This document shows, piece after piece, positions 36,564-49,406 of a DNA stretch of 64,000 bases. Position 1 is the first letter of the stretch. Each line of letters begins with the position of its first letter. This stretch comes from Polyangiaceae bacterium (GTDB lineage: Bacteria; Myxococcota_A; Polyangia; Polyangiales; Polyangiaceae), in assembly GCA_019637265.1 (NCBI GenBank), contig JAHBVY010000011.1, forward strand, positions 1 through 64,000, read 5' to 3'. Made by a program: the position numbers and the translations under genes. Under the pieces are notes generated by a model. That model did no database searches. It had not been told where the DNA came from and worked only from the letters and a program-made list of their open reading frames with translations.

Positions 36564-36594
36564 GACTACTTTATTACTACCATTTTCAGTAGTC
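36564..36594. promoter_or_regulatory. Operator-like inverted repeat before the RelE/XRE operon
   Basis: GACTACT (36564-36570) and AGTAGTC (36588-36594), 17 bp apart in an AT-rich island, immediately before the toxin GTG on the minus strand. A likely binding site for the XRE antitoxin. Confidence 0.5.
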
Positions 36595-36670
36595 GTCAAG
36601 CGGTCGCAACGGTGACGATCGACCAGCACGCCTCTAGCGCGAAGCGAGCCAAGCCTCACGTGCGGTGTAG

Positions 36671-38359
36671 TCAGAACACCTGAATACCAAAGTGGCTCTC
36701 GACCGTGAGGTCTTTGAGCTCGGTGGTGCGGGTGCCGGCGCCGGCGAAGAGGGTGAGGGTGCGCGGCACCACCTCCACGCCGAGCAGCGCGCGGGCGCGT
36801 TCGATGGGGGTGATGGCGGTGTCGAGGCGCTCTTGCTCGGAGCCGTAGCCCGCGTCGATGGCGCCCCACGCGGGCCCCAGGCGCGCCTTGAGGCCGAGGT
36901 GGTAGCCCCACTCGAAGCGCTGCTCGTCACCCCACAGATCGGCGCCGACGTAGGGCACGGAGTAGATGGGCCCCACCTCGAGGCTCACCCCCAGGTGGCT
37001 ACGCTGACCAGCCGACACCCACGCCATCGGCTGCTGGCGTCCGTTCTTGGCGAGGCTCACGACGCCGATCGCCAGGCCGTCCACCTCCTCCGCGACGTTC
37101 ACGGCGCCGAGCTGGACCCCGCTGACCCGCCGCGCCACGTTCACCGCGCCGATCTGCGCGCCATCGATCTGCTCGGTCACGTTCACCGCCGCGAGCTGAC
37201 CGCCGCTCACGGAGCCCGCGACGTTCACGCTGCTGAGCTGGAGCCCGTCTACCCGAGCCCGAGCCACGTTCAGGCCACCTGACAGCTGAGCGCCCGTGAC
37301 GAAGCTCGCGTAGCTGAACGCGCCGGCGAGCTGCACGCCTTCGACATCCCCAGCGTAGCTGGCGGCGCCGGCGAGCTGAAACCCACTGACAGGACCCTTG
37401 ACGATACCCACCGCGCCCGCCACCTGGACGCCCTCCGCGCGCCCGCCCACGTAGCCCAGCACGCCGGCGAGCGAGAGCCCCTCGAGGGCGCCGGCGCCCG
37501 TCGTCAGCCCCCCGAGCTGAAGCCCCTGCACCTCACCCCCCGCCCAGGCCACGAGGCCACCTAGGTGCAGGCCCGTGGCTCCGTGCTCATGGCGGCTCAC
37601 CAAGGGATTGAACGAGAGCACCCGCGTCTCGCCGATGTAGCTATAAAAGAGGCCGAGCTCCACCGACACGCTCAGCGACTCGCTGTGGCTATCGAGGGCG
37701 ATGGGGTGAAACAGGCTGAGGTGCAGCGCGCCTGGGCGGAGCGCTGGGGGTGAGCCTTCAGCGGCTTCGCTGCCTTCACCCTCCGCGTCACTCCTACCGT
37801 CCGTTTTGCTGTCTTTTTCCTCTGCAGCGGGTGAAGCGCCACCCACCGCGCTCTCATCAGCGACACTGCCTTCACTGGCAGCGTCCACGGCGCCCTCCGG
37901 ATCACCCCCCGGGTCTCCCTCGCCCTGCTTGGCAGCGCCCTCCCCCGCCAGCTGCGCGAGCAGCGCGCGCGCCTCGTTGCGCACCAGGTTCCCCGCCAGG
38001 AGCGCCAGCACCTCGGGCGTCGCCGCGGGCTCCGGGCGCGCGATGGTGCGCGCCGTACGGCGCCCCTGGGCGTCGACGAACGAAGCGACCACGTGCCCCG
38101 GGCTCGACACCCAATCGAAGCTCAGGGTGTCCGCGGCGGCCCCAGCGCCGAGCTGCACTGGGATGCCGAGCTCCCGCTCGACCGCCTGACTGATGGCCGC
38201 CGCGTCCACCGCGTGGGTCCCCGTTTGGAGCACCAAGCGGAGCGCGCTCGGCGTGGCGCGCGCGCTCGCATCAGGAGCAGGCGCAGCCAAGGCGACGCCG
38301 GCACTACACAGCAAGGGCAGCGCGAGCAGCGCCGCGCGGGGAAACCGAGACCAACTCAC
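36671..38359 (-). CDS. Surface protein with repeated GxQLAG/NVA β-repeats
   Basis: A 562-aa exported protein: a signal peptide (about 1-26), an N-terminal domain (LRLVLQTGTHAVDAAAISQAVEREL...), an acidic Glu/Gly/Ala linker, then at least nine ~21-residue repeats of the form GVQLAG-x2-x-YAGDVEG, changing to GxQLxxVNVA units, as in LA_2272-type surface repeat proteins. They should build a β-helix or barrel-like stack. The C-terminal part (YHLGLKARLGPAWGAIDAGYG ... FGIQVF) looks like a small outer-membrane barrel end. Function unknown. Confidence 0.7.
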   Translation of the reverse strand: MSWSRFPRAALLALPLLCSAGVALAAPAPDASARATPSALRLVLQTGTHAVDAAAISQAVERELGIPVQLGAGAAADTLSFDWVSSPGHVVASFVDAQGRRTARTIARPEPAATPEVLALLAGNLVRNEARALLAQLAGEGAAKQGEGDPGGDPEGAVDAASEGSVADESAVGGASPAAEEKDSKTDGRSDAEGEGSEAAEGSPPALRPGALHLSLFHPIALDSHSESLSVSVELGLFYSYIGETRVLSFNPLVSRHEHGATGLHLGGLVAWAGGEVQGLQLGGLTTGAGALEGLSLAGVLGYVGGRAEGVQVAGAVGIVKGPVSGFQLAGAASYAGDVEGVQLAGAFSYASFVTGAQLSGGLNVARARVDGLQLSSVNVAGSVSGGQLAAVNVTEQIDGAQIGAVNVARRVSGVQLGAVNVAEEVDGLAIGVVSLAKNGRQQPMAWVSAGQRSHLGVSLEVGPIYSVPYVGADLWGDEQRFEWGYHLGLKARLGPAWGAIDAGYGSEQERLDTAITPIERARALLGVEVVPRTLTLFAGAGTRTTELKDLTVESHFGIQVF

Positions 38360-38597
38360 GGCACCTGGTGCCCGCTCGGGGGGAAGGCGTTCAGTGCGCC
38401 GTGTGCGCTCTGCAAGGACGCGGCGCGCGGCGCTCCCGCGGCGTCGACGCCCCCCTCAGGGGTGCGGGCCGCGTACGGCGCGCCGCGAGCCGCGGTGAGG
38501 CGGCCGCGGCTCATGACGACGTCGTGAGCAGGCACGAGGCCCTTGTATCGCCGTCCTAGCGCGCCGGGTAGCTGGCGCTACCGAGCCTGACGCTGGC

Positions 38598-40985
38598 TCA
38601 CAGGCTCCGGACGCAGCGACCAGCCCAGGGATTCGTGGCAGTGCCGGACGTGAGGTCAGCATCTGAGAAGCGCAGAACCCATTTCCTCACAGGATTACTC
38701 ACGAGGTCAGTAGCTGACCAGTAGTACACCGACTCCGTCGGGAAGATCGTCGTGAGGGTATAGGGCGAGCCACCCTTTCGGCCGTCGATCAGCGTGAGGA
38801 GCTCCGAGAGCTCCGGTAAACGCCAGCCCACTCCCTCCAGATCCAGGGTATTGCAGTAATCACCCTGATTCACCCAGCTCCTTGAAGTGGTCTGTACCCG
38901 TTGCCACTCCAGGCCCGCCGCGACGTCCGTCACGATGGTGTCGCTGGCGTTCACTTCGAAGAAGTGGCCTTCGCTCGGGATCGGGGGCATCGAGCGACCT
39001 TCAGTCACACAGCGTACGACTTGGCTCGTACCCCTGGTGGCTGAGGACACATCACCATCACTGAATTGAACGTACCATTGGTAGCTTGCAGACTGAGGTG
39101 TGTTGGCCCAGTACCTATTGCCCAAATTGAGCACGTTCGGGAAGCTGACGCCATCGACGGCCGGGTTGTTCTTGGTGTAGTCCACCAAGGACACGAGCTC
39201 GATGCGCTCAGGCAGCCGCCAGTCGTCACGGCCCCCCAAGACCAGGCCGTCGCAGTAGCTTCGAGCGTTCGCCCAAGTGAGGGTTGTCAAGGCGGTCGCG
39301 CGCTGCCACAGGAGGCCGGTCACGTTGTCCAGCACCGTGCCGTCAGCTGCATTCACGGTGTAGTCGAGGGCGTGGCCGGGCGTCCCGGGCATCGGCCAGC
39401 GGGGGTAGTCCACCATCTCGCAGCGGCCGCCCTGGCACGTGCCCTCGCAAGCCTCCCGGCTGAGCTCGCTCAACCCATCGCTAGCGCAGGTCACTAGCTC
39501 TCTCCCATCACAGCTCACGGCATCGGGTAGGCAGACGAGCGGGACGCAGGACCCAGCCTGACAGACCGAGACCCCATTCACGCAAGGAGCGCCGTTGTTT
39601 ACGTAGCTCATGCCATCTGATTGGCAGCGGCGCGGCTGCTGCCCATTGCAGCTCAGCTCGTCGGGCGTGCACACCGTGCACGCTCCATTCACGCACGTGT
39701 CAGCGCAGGCGGCGCCCACGTCCTCATACCCCATGCCGTCCGCGCGGCAGCGCTGCGGCTGCAAGTCATCACAGCGCGAGGGCGTGGACTCAGGCGTGCA
39801 CACCTGCGGCTCGCACACGCCGGCCACGCAGGTCTCCCCCGACGCGCAGGGGGTGCGGCTCACCTCGCTCATCCCATCCGCCGCGCACACCACGCGCTGG
39901 TTGCCCTGACAGAACGTGCTGCCCGGCTGACACACGAAGGGCTCGCAGGCGCCAGCCACGCAGGCCTCCGGGCAGACCGCGCCGTGGTTCTCGTAGCCGT
40001 CGCCGCTCGCGTTGCAGCGCCGCGGCTGAGCGCCGCTGCAAGTCAGCGTGCCTGCCACGCACTCGGTCAGCTCACAGTGGCCATTCTCCACGCAGCGCTC
40101 CGTCGCCGCGCAAGGGATCCGGCTCGCCTCGCTCAGGCCATCGGCCGCGCAGGTGACGCTGCTGTTTCCATCACAGAACACCGAGCTCGGCTCGCACACC
40201 CAGGGCTCACAGGCGCCGGCCACGCAGGCCTCGGCGCAAGGCTGTCCGACGGCCTCCAGGCCCAGGCCGTCAGCCTGGCAGCGCATGGGTTGGCTGCCCT
40301 CGCACCTGGACGCGGTCGCCTCCGGGGTGCACACGTGGGGCTCGCAAGCGCCGTCCAGGCAGGTCTCCGCGGTGTTGCAGCGCCGCTGCTCCGCCCAGCC
40401 CACCCGGCTGTCGTGGCAGGCCATCACCACCTCACCCTCACAGCGGACCGCGCCTCCCTCACAGGATTGCCACTCGGAAAAGTTCTCTTCGGAGTCGCTC
40501 ACGCACACGTTCGCGATGCAGGCGTGCTCGTTGCGCGGGCATTGCGCCGTGGCGCTGCAGGGCATGCGACACTTCCCGTCCGGCGCGCAGGCCAGGCTAT
40601 TCCGGCACGGCTGGTGGCTGGAGCAGGCCAGCTCGCTCGGCAGCGAGCAGCCGTAGGGCCTGCGATCGCCCAGGCACAGCGCGCCTTGAGCGCACTCCGC
40701 GTCGGTGGAGCACCCGTGGCGGCAAACCCCCAGCACGCACACCCCACCTGGGCCGCAGCCCGTGTCCTCCGGGCCGTCACACTGCTTGCCCACGTCCACT
40801 TGGTTCGACTGGCTGACGTTATTGTCCTTGCTGCAGCCGCCCGCGCTGAGCGACGCCAGCGCCAGGATCGCCGCGGCGCCAGCCAAGCTGAAGGGGCGCG
40901 CAGAGGAGCGGGGCGCGCGGGGTGGGCTGCTCGAGCCGCTCGGTTCACTGCCAAACACCCCAAAACCCTGGACTTCCTTGGTCAT
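38598..40985 (-). CDS. Cys-rich lipoprotein with two DUF1566 domains
   Basis: A 795-aa lipoprotein. N-terminus: a Ser/Pro segment, a hydrophobic helix and lipobox SAGGC. Then come about ten Cys-rich modules of two alternating kinds, each around 40 residues (VCTPEATASRCEGSQPMRC..., VCEPSSVFCDGNSSVTC...), giving roughly 60 Cys, so heavily disulfide-bonded. The last 260 residues contain two DUF1566 (Lcl C-terminal-like) domains: TGLLWQRATALTTLTWANARSYC...WRLPERIEL and AGLEWQRVQTTSRSW...WRLPELSEL. Probably a surface adhesin or matrix protein. The first codons overlap a copy of the C-rich dispersed motif. Confidence 0.8.
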   Translation of the reverse strand: MTKEVQGFGVFGSEPSGSSSPPRAPRSSARPFSLAGAAAILALASLSAGGCSKDNNVSQSNQVDVGKQCDGPEDTGCGPGGVCVLGVCRHGCSTDAECAQGALCLGDRRPYGCSLPSELACSSHQPCRNSLACAPDGKCRMPCSATAQCPRNEHACIANVCVSDSEENFSEWQSCEGGAVRCEGEVVMACHDSRVGWAEQRRCNTAETCLDGACEPHVCTPEATASRCEGSQPMRCQADGLGLEAVGQPCAEACVAGACEPWVCEPSSVFCDGNSSVTCAADGLSEASRIPCAATERCVENGHCELTECVAGTLTCSGAQPRRCNASGDGYENHGAVCPEACVAGACEPFVCQPGSTFCQGNQRVVCAADGMSEVSRTPCASGETCVAGVCEPQVCTPESTPSRCDDLQPQRCRADGMGYEDVGAACADTCVNGACTVCTPDELSCNGQQPRRCQSDGMSYVNNGAPCVNGVSVCQAGSCVPLVCLPDAVSCDGRELVTCASDGLSELSREACEGTCQGGRCEMVDYPRWPMPGTPGHALDYTVNAADGTVLDNVTGLLWQRATALTTLTWANARSYCDGLVLGGRDDWRLPERIELVSLVDYTKNNPAVDGVSFPNVLNLGNRYWANTPQSASYQWYVQFSDGDVSSATRGTSQVVRCVTEGRSMPPIPSEGHFFEVNASDTIVTDVAAGLEWQRVQTTSRSWVNQGDYCNTLDLEGVGWRLPELSELLTLIDGRKGGSPYTLTTIFPTESVYYWSATDLVSNPVRKWVLRFSDADLTSGTATNPWAGRCVRSL

Positions 40986-41304
40986 GCGCTGCCTCCCACT
41001 CTAAGCTCTCATCAGGCGCAGGTGACCCCCAGGGCCACCTGTCCTACTCCCAGATGGCCTCACAGGTCACCCGACGGCCTGTCCCGTTTAGACAGGACAG
41101 GCCACATTCGCCGGATGGGAACAGGTGTCCGCGAGCAGCGCAAGCGGATTCTCGAGGCCCTCTCCCCGAGGCCCTGAATCCGCGAGGAACCGCCGCCGGC
41201 GTCGCCTTGGAACGCTCGATTGGAGACACCGTTTACAAGCAGCGCCCCGTTTACAAGCGCCCTGCCTAGTCGAGGGCTGTCTACGCCAGATCCCTACTCC
41301 CCCC
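40986..41304. other. 319-bp intergenic region with hairpin and direct repeats
   Basis: No gene seen. It holds a 9-bp perfect stem GGCCTGTCC / GGACAGGCC (41076-41084, 41095-41103) with a 10-nt loop, and two direct CCGTTTACAAGC copies (41229-41240 and 41247-41258) 18 bp apart. The hairpin is a possible promoter-proximal operator for the Cys-rich lipoprotein, whose start is at 40985. Confidence 0.4.
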
Positions 41305-44365
<3,061 letters not shown>

Positions 44366-44369
<4 letters not shown>

Positions 44370-45346
44370 GGCATCACGCACACGGCGCGCTCGAGGTGCG
44401 AGCTGCCACCGCGCCGGTCGCGCGCCACCACGAACAGCCGCGCCCAGACAGGCTCACTCACCTCCGGCGCGCGCCAGCTGGCCTGCACCTCGGAGTCAGC
44501 GAGCGGCGCGTCCGCCTCGATGAAGCTCGCAGCAGGCGTCAGCCTGCCGAGCGTCGCGTACCAGTCCACGCGCAAGGCCTCGTGCTCGCCCAGCGCATCG
44601 AAGCCGCGGCGGTCAGCCGGCAGCTTCTCCCGCATCGACGCTCCTAGCTCGAGCCGCAAGGTGGCGCGCGCATTCGACGCGATCCGCGGCGCCTCGGCCA
44701 CTTGGTCACATGGTCTGTCTGTCTGCTCCGCGCTGAGCGGCGTGCCATCCAAGGTGAAGGCCCCCTCGGTGATCTCGGGGATGCGGTTCTGCACCTCCCC
44801 GGCGATCCCGAGTCGCACGGCGGCGTCCAGGCGCCGCCCGCTCTCACACTCGAGCCCGCGCGCCGCGAGCCGACCGGTCTCACACAGCACCCCACGCACG
44901 CCGAGCTGCGCCGCGCCTCCCGCCGCGAGCGGCAGCTCCACCCTGAAGCTCGGCGTGCCCTCCCCTTCCCGCTCCACGAACGCCTCCTCGCGACAGAGCA
45001 CGCTCCCGTCAGGGCTCGCGTCCATCAAGCAGGCCTCGAAGCGCCACACGAGCTCCGGCAAAGCGCCGGGCGCCGCCAACAAGAAGCGGATGTCCACCGC
45101 CTCACCTGGCTCTGGCCAGGCGTAGCCTGGGCGCGCGCTCACCTCGGCGCGGGCGCCCAGCACCCGGAGCTCGACGATGTCCTGAGGGTAGCTCATCGGG
45201 TCGTCACACCCCATCGTCAAGAGGGCGCACCAGAGCGCGAGTCGCGGCGCGCGAGGGCCGCGACTCGCGGTGACTCGCCGTTCGAGGCCTGACGGCTCGG
45301 TGCCGTCCAACCCCCAAACCCCTCGAACGAGCGGTGACGCGGCCAT
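44366..45346 (-). CDS. Lipoprotein between TonB receptor and TonB genes
   Basis: A 326-aa lipoprotein: extended n-region, hydrophobic core and lipobox LTMGC, then a β-sandwich-rich protein with several Cys (LCREEAF, LCETGR, GLECESG, CVMP end). No family recognised. Two starts are possible: ATG 45346, or GTG 45385 overlapping the receptor stop (GTGA). The alternative would put the C-rich dispersed motif further inside the frame. Its position between receptor and TonB suggests an outer-membrane substrate-binding or accessory subunit. Confidence 0.65.
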
Positions 45347-45381
45347 CGCGACTTGTGCCCCAGCGCCGGCCTGCGGCGCCG

Positions 45382-47535
45382 TCACAGCTCCCCCCGCACG
45401 CCCAGGCTGGGGAAGATGGGCAGCCCGCTCACCGCCTCGCTCTTCCGGTAGTCGTAGCTGTAGCGCGTGCCCTCGCGGGTCTGTGCGGCGTACGCGTTCA
45501 AGAGATCCAAGTAGGCGGCGAGCGTGCCTTGACCGATGCTCCATTGTTTTTCCACCCGTAAATCAAGCCGATGATGCGTGGGGTAGCGTTCGGAGTTCAC
45601 CGCGCCGAACACCGGCACGTACTGCCCCGTGGTGGCGTCGAACACGGCGCGCGTCACCGGCGTGAACGGATCGCCGCTCGTCAATCGGAAGCGCGCGCCC
45701 ACCTCCCAGCCGCGCCCCAGCCCCTGGCTCAAGGCCGCCGAGAGCACGTGCGTCTGATCGCCATCGAACAGCCGCGTCGGCTCCGCGCGATCTTCACGCT
45801 CGCTCCTCGAGAGCGTGTACGCGAAGTAGCCTTGGGTGGCGCCCGCCGCGAGCCTCGCGCTCAGCTCGGCGCCATAGACCCGCCCCTGGCCCTCGTTGAC
45901 GAAGTAGGGTGACTGACCACCTCCCGTCGCGACCACCCGATCTTCGAGGTGCTTGAAGAAGCCCTCCGCGCTCACCGACAACACGTCGAAGGTCTGCTCG
46001 ACCCCGAGGCTTACGTGGATGGCATAGTAAGGGTCAATGTCTGGATTGCCGATCCCGCGCACCGAGTAGTAGTAGAGCGGCTCCTGCGAGTAGCGCCCCA
46101 CGCCCGCCTTGAGCGTCGTGCGCTCGCTGACGGCGAAGCGCGCCGAGAGCCGCGGATCGAAGGTGGCGTGGCGGAGGTGGGCGTAGTAGTCGCCGCGCAG
46201 CCCCGCGGTGACGGACACTGGCGTGACGGGGCGCAGCGTGGCCTCCAGGTAGGCTCCGAAGCGCGTGTTGTGGATCGTGTCGACGACCTCGACGAGCTGA
46301 CGGCTCGCCTCATCCACCCCCGGGTCCCCTTCGTTCGGCGGCGGTCGACCCCCCTGGTAGTCGCCGTCGAGCGCGCTGTACTCGGTGTCGGTCCCCAGCG
46401 AGAGCTCGAGGCTGGGCGACGCGCGCCAAGTGAGGTCACCGCGAGAGAAGACCTCATGGGTCGCGAAGCCGCTCATGAGCGGCCCCACTTGGACCTCGAA
46501 CCGTTGGCGGCCGTAGGTCGCCTGCACGCGGCTCGTCACCGAGCTGGAGTGCTCACTCGAGAGCGCCAGCTGCACCCGGTGGAGCTCCGCCGCGCCGCCG
46601 AGGGTGCCGCGCAGCGATGGATCCTTTTCGTCAGGTTCGCTGAATAGGAGCGAGAAGCTATCACGGCTGCCATAGCTCGAGAGGTAGAGCGCGTGGCGCC
46701 GATCGATCTGATGACTGACTTGAGCCTGATAATCCCAGTAGACCGGCGCCGCCACCACGCTGTAGGCGTCCTCCGGCACCAGCTGCTCGAAGAAGAAGTC
46801 GAGGTTGCTGCGGCGAGCGGCGAGGGACACCGCGGTCCTTCCCCCGAGCGGCGACTCGACGGAGAACGCGCTCTCGAGCAGCGAGAGATCGAGCATCAAG
46901 TGCAGCCGATCGCTCCGCGGCGCGCGGCTCTCGAGCGCGATGATGCCACCGCTCACGCGGCCGTAGCGCGCCGAGAAGTTCCCCGGCTCATAGTCCACGC
47001 GGCCAATCAGGTGGCCCTGGAACGCGCTGGTGAGCCCGCCTAGGTGATACAGTGACGGCACCGGCACCCCGTCGTAGTACACGCGGCTCTCATCGCTCGC
47101 GGCGCCGCGGAGGATGGGGTCCCCGCCGCTCCGAGACACACCCGGCATCACCTCCACGGCGCGGATCGGGTCGCCGCGCGTGCCTGGGATCCGCCGCAGC
47201 GACCCCCCGCTCAGGCGGTGACGAGTGACGCCCGTCGGCGCCGCCTCGATCTCAGCGGTCGCCTCGTAGATGAGCTCGTCGTCGAAGAGCGCGTCGTCCA
47301 CAGGCCCTTCAGCCCAAGCGTCGCTCGAGAGCTCCGCGTCGTCCGGTGTTTCAGCGTCGCTCGGCGCCCCACTGGAGCCCTCAGAGCCGCTCGGCGCCTC
47401 ACCGTCGTGCTCCGCTGCGGCATCACTCGCGTCGCTCGGCGCCTCCACACCTTCGCCACCCTGAGCGGCCGCCAACGACTGAGCGCTCAGCGCCGCGAGC
47501 AGGGCGCCGGTGGCGACGCGCGCGCGGCGCATCAT
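45382..47535 (-). CDS. TonB-dependent outer-membrane receptor
   Basis: About 717 aa: a signal peptide (LLAALSAQSLAAAQ), a long acidic Ser/Ala/Glu/Asp linker, then a plug domain (SGGSLRRIPGTRGDPIRAVEVMPGVSRSGGDPILRGAASDESRVYYDGVPVPSLYHLGG) and a β-barrel with alternating aromatic strands ending in the classic region YDYRKSEAVSGLPIFPSLGVRGEL. The linker between signal and plug might carry the contact to TonB. Imports or exports an unknown ligand. The operon continues with a lipoprotein and a TonB-like gene, and then ligA. Confidence 0.85.
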   Translation of the reverse strand: MMRRARVATGALLAALSAQSLAAAQGGEGVEAPSDASDAAAEHDGEAPSGSEGSSGAPSDAETPDDAELSSDAWAEGPVDDALFDDELIYEATAEIEAAPTGVTRHRLSGGSLRRIPGTRGDPIRAVEVMPGVSRSGGDPILRGAASDESRVYYDGVPVPSLYHLGGLTSAFQGHLIGRVDYEPGNFSARYGRVSGGIIALESRAPRSDRLHLMLDLSLLESAFSVESPLGGRTAVSLAARRSNLDFFFEQLVPEDAYSVVAAPVYWDYQAQVSHQIDRRHALYLSSYGSRDSFSLLFSEPDEKDPSLRGTLGGAAELHRVQLALSSEHSSSVTSRVQATYGRQRFEVQVGPLMSGFATHEVFSRGDLTWRASPSLELSLGTDTEYSALDGDYQGGRPPPNEGDPGVDEASRQLVEVVDTIHNTRFGAYLEATLRPVTPVSVTAGLRGDYYAHLRHATFDPRLSARFAVSERTTLKAGVGRYSQEPLYYYSVRGIGNPDIDPYYAIHVSLGVEQTFDVLSVSAEGFFKHLEDRVVATGGGQSPYFVNEGQGRVYGAELSARLAAGATQGYFAYTLSRSEREDRAEPTRLFDGDQTHVLSAALSQGLGRGWEVGARFRLTSGDPFTPVTRAVFDATTGQYVPVFGAVNSERYPTHHRLDLRVEKQWSIGQGTLAAYLDLLNAYAAQTREGTRYSYDYRKSEAVSGLPIFPSLGVRGEL

Positions 47536-48074
47536 TTGGTGCGTGACACTGACTTTCTGGAACACGAACGTCTCCCGCGCGCAGCGACAGCCGCGCGACG
47601 CAACACGCCGCATCCAACTCGAGTCAGTTAATCTGACTGAAGCCGATGCGCGGTACCCGCCTGCCAAAGCAAGGCGTGGGTCGACGTGGGTACCCAGAGC
47701 CTCCCCGAGTGTTCACCCAACCCAGAAAAAAGCCCTGCACCGAACCGTAGGGGCAGCCCCCCGTGGCTGCCCTCAGCGCGCGCGGTGCTACCTCGCAAAC
47801 CCTCGCAGCGCGGTGCCGTCCAACCAGCTCTTCAACGTCCCGAGGCTGCGGGCGATGTTCTTCAAGGCCGCACGAAGACGCCCATGAGGTCGAGGACCGT
47901 GACAAGAGCGACGCTCGGCGCATGAACAGCATCTCTCAAAGACCACGTCACACACCGGGAGGGAGTGAACCCCCCCCAAAAAGCCCAAAGCCCCCCTACA
48001 CCGAACCGTAGGGGCAGCCCCCCGTGGCTGCCCTACACCGAACCGTAGGAGCACAGCCCCCCGTGGCTGCCCTC
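47536..48074. other. Repeat-rich intergenic region
   Basis: No gene. It carries a copy of the dispersed repeat also at 31165-31290 (here about 47855-47975) and GGTGCCGTCCAAC (47812-47824). Three REP-like hairpins are at 47738-47773, 47999-48034 and 48036-48073, each opening with CACCGAACCGTAGGRGC and folding as GGGCAGCC...GGCTGCCC or a close variant. The last two abut the 3' end of the VWA gene and could terminate it. Confidence 0.55.
47999..48073. repeat. Tandem pair of REP-like hairpins
   Basis: Two adjacent copies of the element CACCGAACCGTAGGRGC... , the second with AG GAGCACAGCC instead of GGGGCAGCC. They end 1 nt before the VWA gene stop codon on the minus strand, where they probably form its transcription terminator. 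A third copy is at 47738-47773. Confidence 0.6.
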
Positions 48075-49406
48075 TCAGCGCGCGCGGCGACGACGGAGGC
48101 CGAGCAGCGCGGCGCCGAAGAGCGCGATGGCGCCGAAGCCGCCGCTCGATGAAGCGCCTACCTGACGACAACCACAAGCGCCCTCGTCACCCACGTCTTG
48201 GTTGGCGCTCGCGGCGCTGCCGCCTTGGCCGTTCGCGGCGCTGCCAGCCGCGCCACCCGCGCTCGATGCAGCCTCACCCCCAGTGCCGCCCGCGGCGCTG
48301 CCGCTCACGCCGCTGCCCCCGGTGCCGCCCGCGGCGCTGCCACCGGTGCCACCTGAGCCGCCCGCCTGACTACCGCCCGTGCCACCTGCACCGCCTGCCT
48401 GACTACCGCCGGTGCCGCCCGCGCCACACGCGGTGCTGCACTCGCTGAGCTCGCCCTGAGCGCAGGTCTGGATGCCGGTGCCGCAGTCCGTCACGCAGGC
48501 CACGGTGTCGGGCGCGTCGCAGCCCGTCCACCCAGAGGAGGTGCACTGACGCGTCCCCTCGATGCCGCACTCCCCGGTGCACGTCTCGGTGACCAGGCTG
48601 GCCACGATGGTGTCGAGCGCCGTCGTGAGATCGGTGGGGCTGGTCGCCTGGAAGTAGCAGCTCGGCGTGCTGGCGTTTGGATCGCAGCCGGCGGGCGCGA
48701 TGCCGCTCGCGTGCCCCGCGCGGTTCAAGGTGACGACGTCCGTGGCGGACCCGAAGCCAACCACGAAGGGCGTCACGCCCACGTTCACCAGCGCCTCCAC
48801 CCCGAGCACCGGCCAACTCCGCACGCAGTAGCAGCCATCCGCGTTCTGCCCGACGCACGCAGGATCACTGGTGCCGCCCTGACAGGAGTTGCAGGTGGGG
48901 CAGGTGCTGACGCCCATCAGCGCGCAGTCGCTCGACGTCGCGCAGCGCGGCGCACCGGAGGTGTCGATGTCGCAGAACTGCCAGCCGTCCGTCATGAAGA
49001 TGACGTAGTCCGGCAGCTCGGCGAGCTGCGAGGCCTTCATCAGCGTCTGCCCCGCGGGGGTGGCATTGTCAGAAGGGATGACCAGGCTCTGCAGCGCGCT
49101 CACGATGGTCGGGCCCGAGTCGGCCCCCATCGGCACCAGCATGTCGCCCGGCGCGCAGCCGCCCGCCGCGCCCGGGAACGTCATCAAGCCATACTGCGCT
49201 GCGTCACCGTGGGCGGCGAACACCGCCTCCGCCGCGGACTGCACCGCCTCCCACTTCGTGATGCCACCGACCGCTTGGTGCATCGACGACGAGGCGTCCA
49301 TCACCAGCAAAATCTTGGGAGGATCGCAGCTCTGCGCTGCCGCCTCCTGAGCATGAGCCAAGCCAACCAGCACCGCGAGCGCGGGCACCCAAAGTCCAGA
49401 ACGCAT
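48075..49406 (-). CDS. von Willebrand (VWA) protein with MYXO-CTERM-like tail
   Basis: A 443-aa protein: signal peptide (about 1-25), VWA domain with the MIDAS motif DASSS (Asp37) and later TGQTLM...IFMTDG, a Cys-rich middle (CATSSDCALMGVSTCPTCNSC..., ECGIEGTRQC...), a long Gly/Ser/Ala linker, and a C-terminal sorting signal: CGCRQVGASS, a hydrophobic helix (FGAIALFGAALLGL) and RRRRAR. That is the MYXO-CTERM arrangement, normally processed at Cys for surface display. Likely a surface-anchored, metal-dependent adhesion protein. Confidence 0.85.
   Translation of the reverse strand: MRSGLWVPALAVLVGLAHAQEAAAQSCDPPKILLVMDASSSMHQAVGGITKWEAVQSAAEAVFAAHGDAAQYGLMTFPGAAGGCAPGDMLVPMGADSGPTIVSALQSLVIPSDNATPAGQTLMKASQLAELPDYVIFMTDGWQFCDIDTSGAPRCATSSDCALMGVSTCPTCNSCQGGTSDPACVGQNADGCYCVRSWPVLGVEALVNVGVTPFVVGFGSATDVVTLNRAGHASGIAPAGCDPNASTPSCYFQATSPTDLTTALDTIVASLVTETCTGECGIEGTRQCTSSGWTGCDAPDTVACVTDCGTGIQTCAQGELSECSTACGAGGTGGSQAGGAGGTGGSQAGGSGGTGGSAAGGTGGSGVSGSAAGGTGGEAASSAGGAAGSAANGQGGSAASANQDVGDEGACGCRQVGASSSGGFGAIALFGAALLGLRRRRAR

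Noticed and set aside
39621-41177. 518-codon plus-strand frame
   Set aside because: Antisense to the Cys-module repeats; periodic only because the real gene is.
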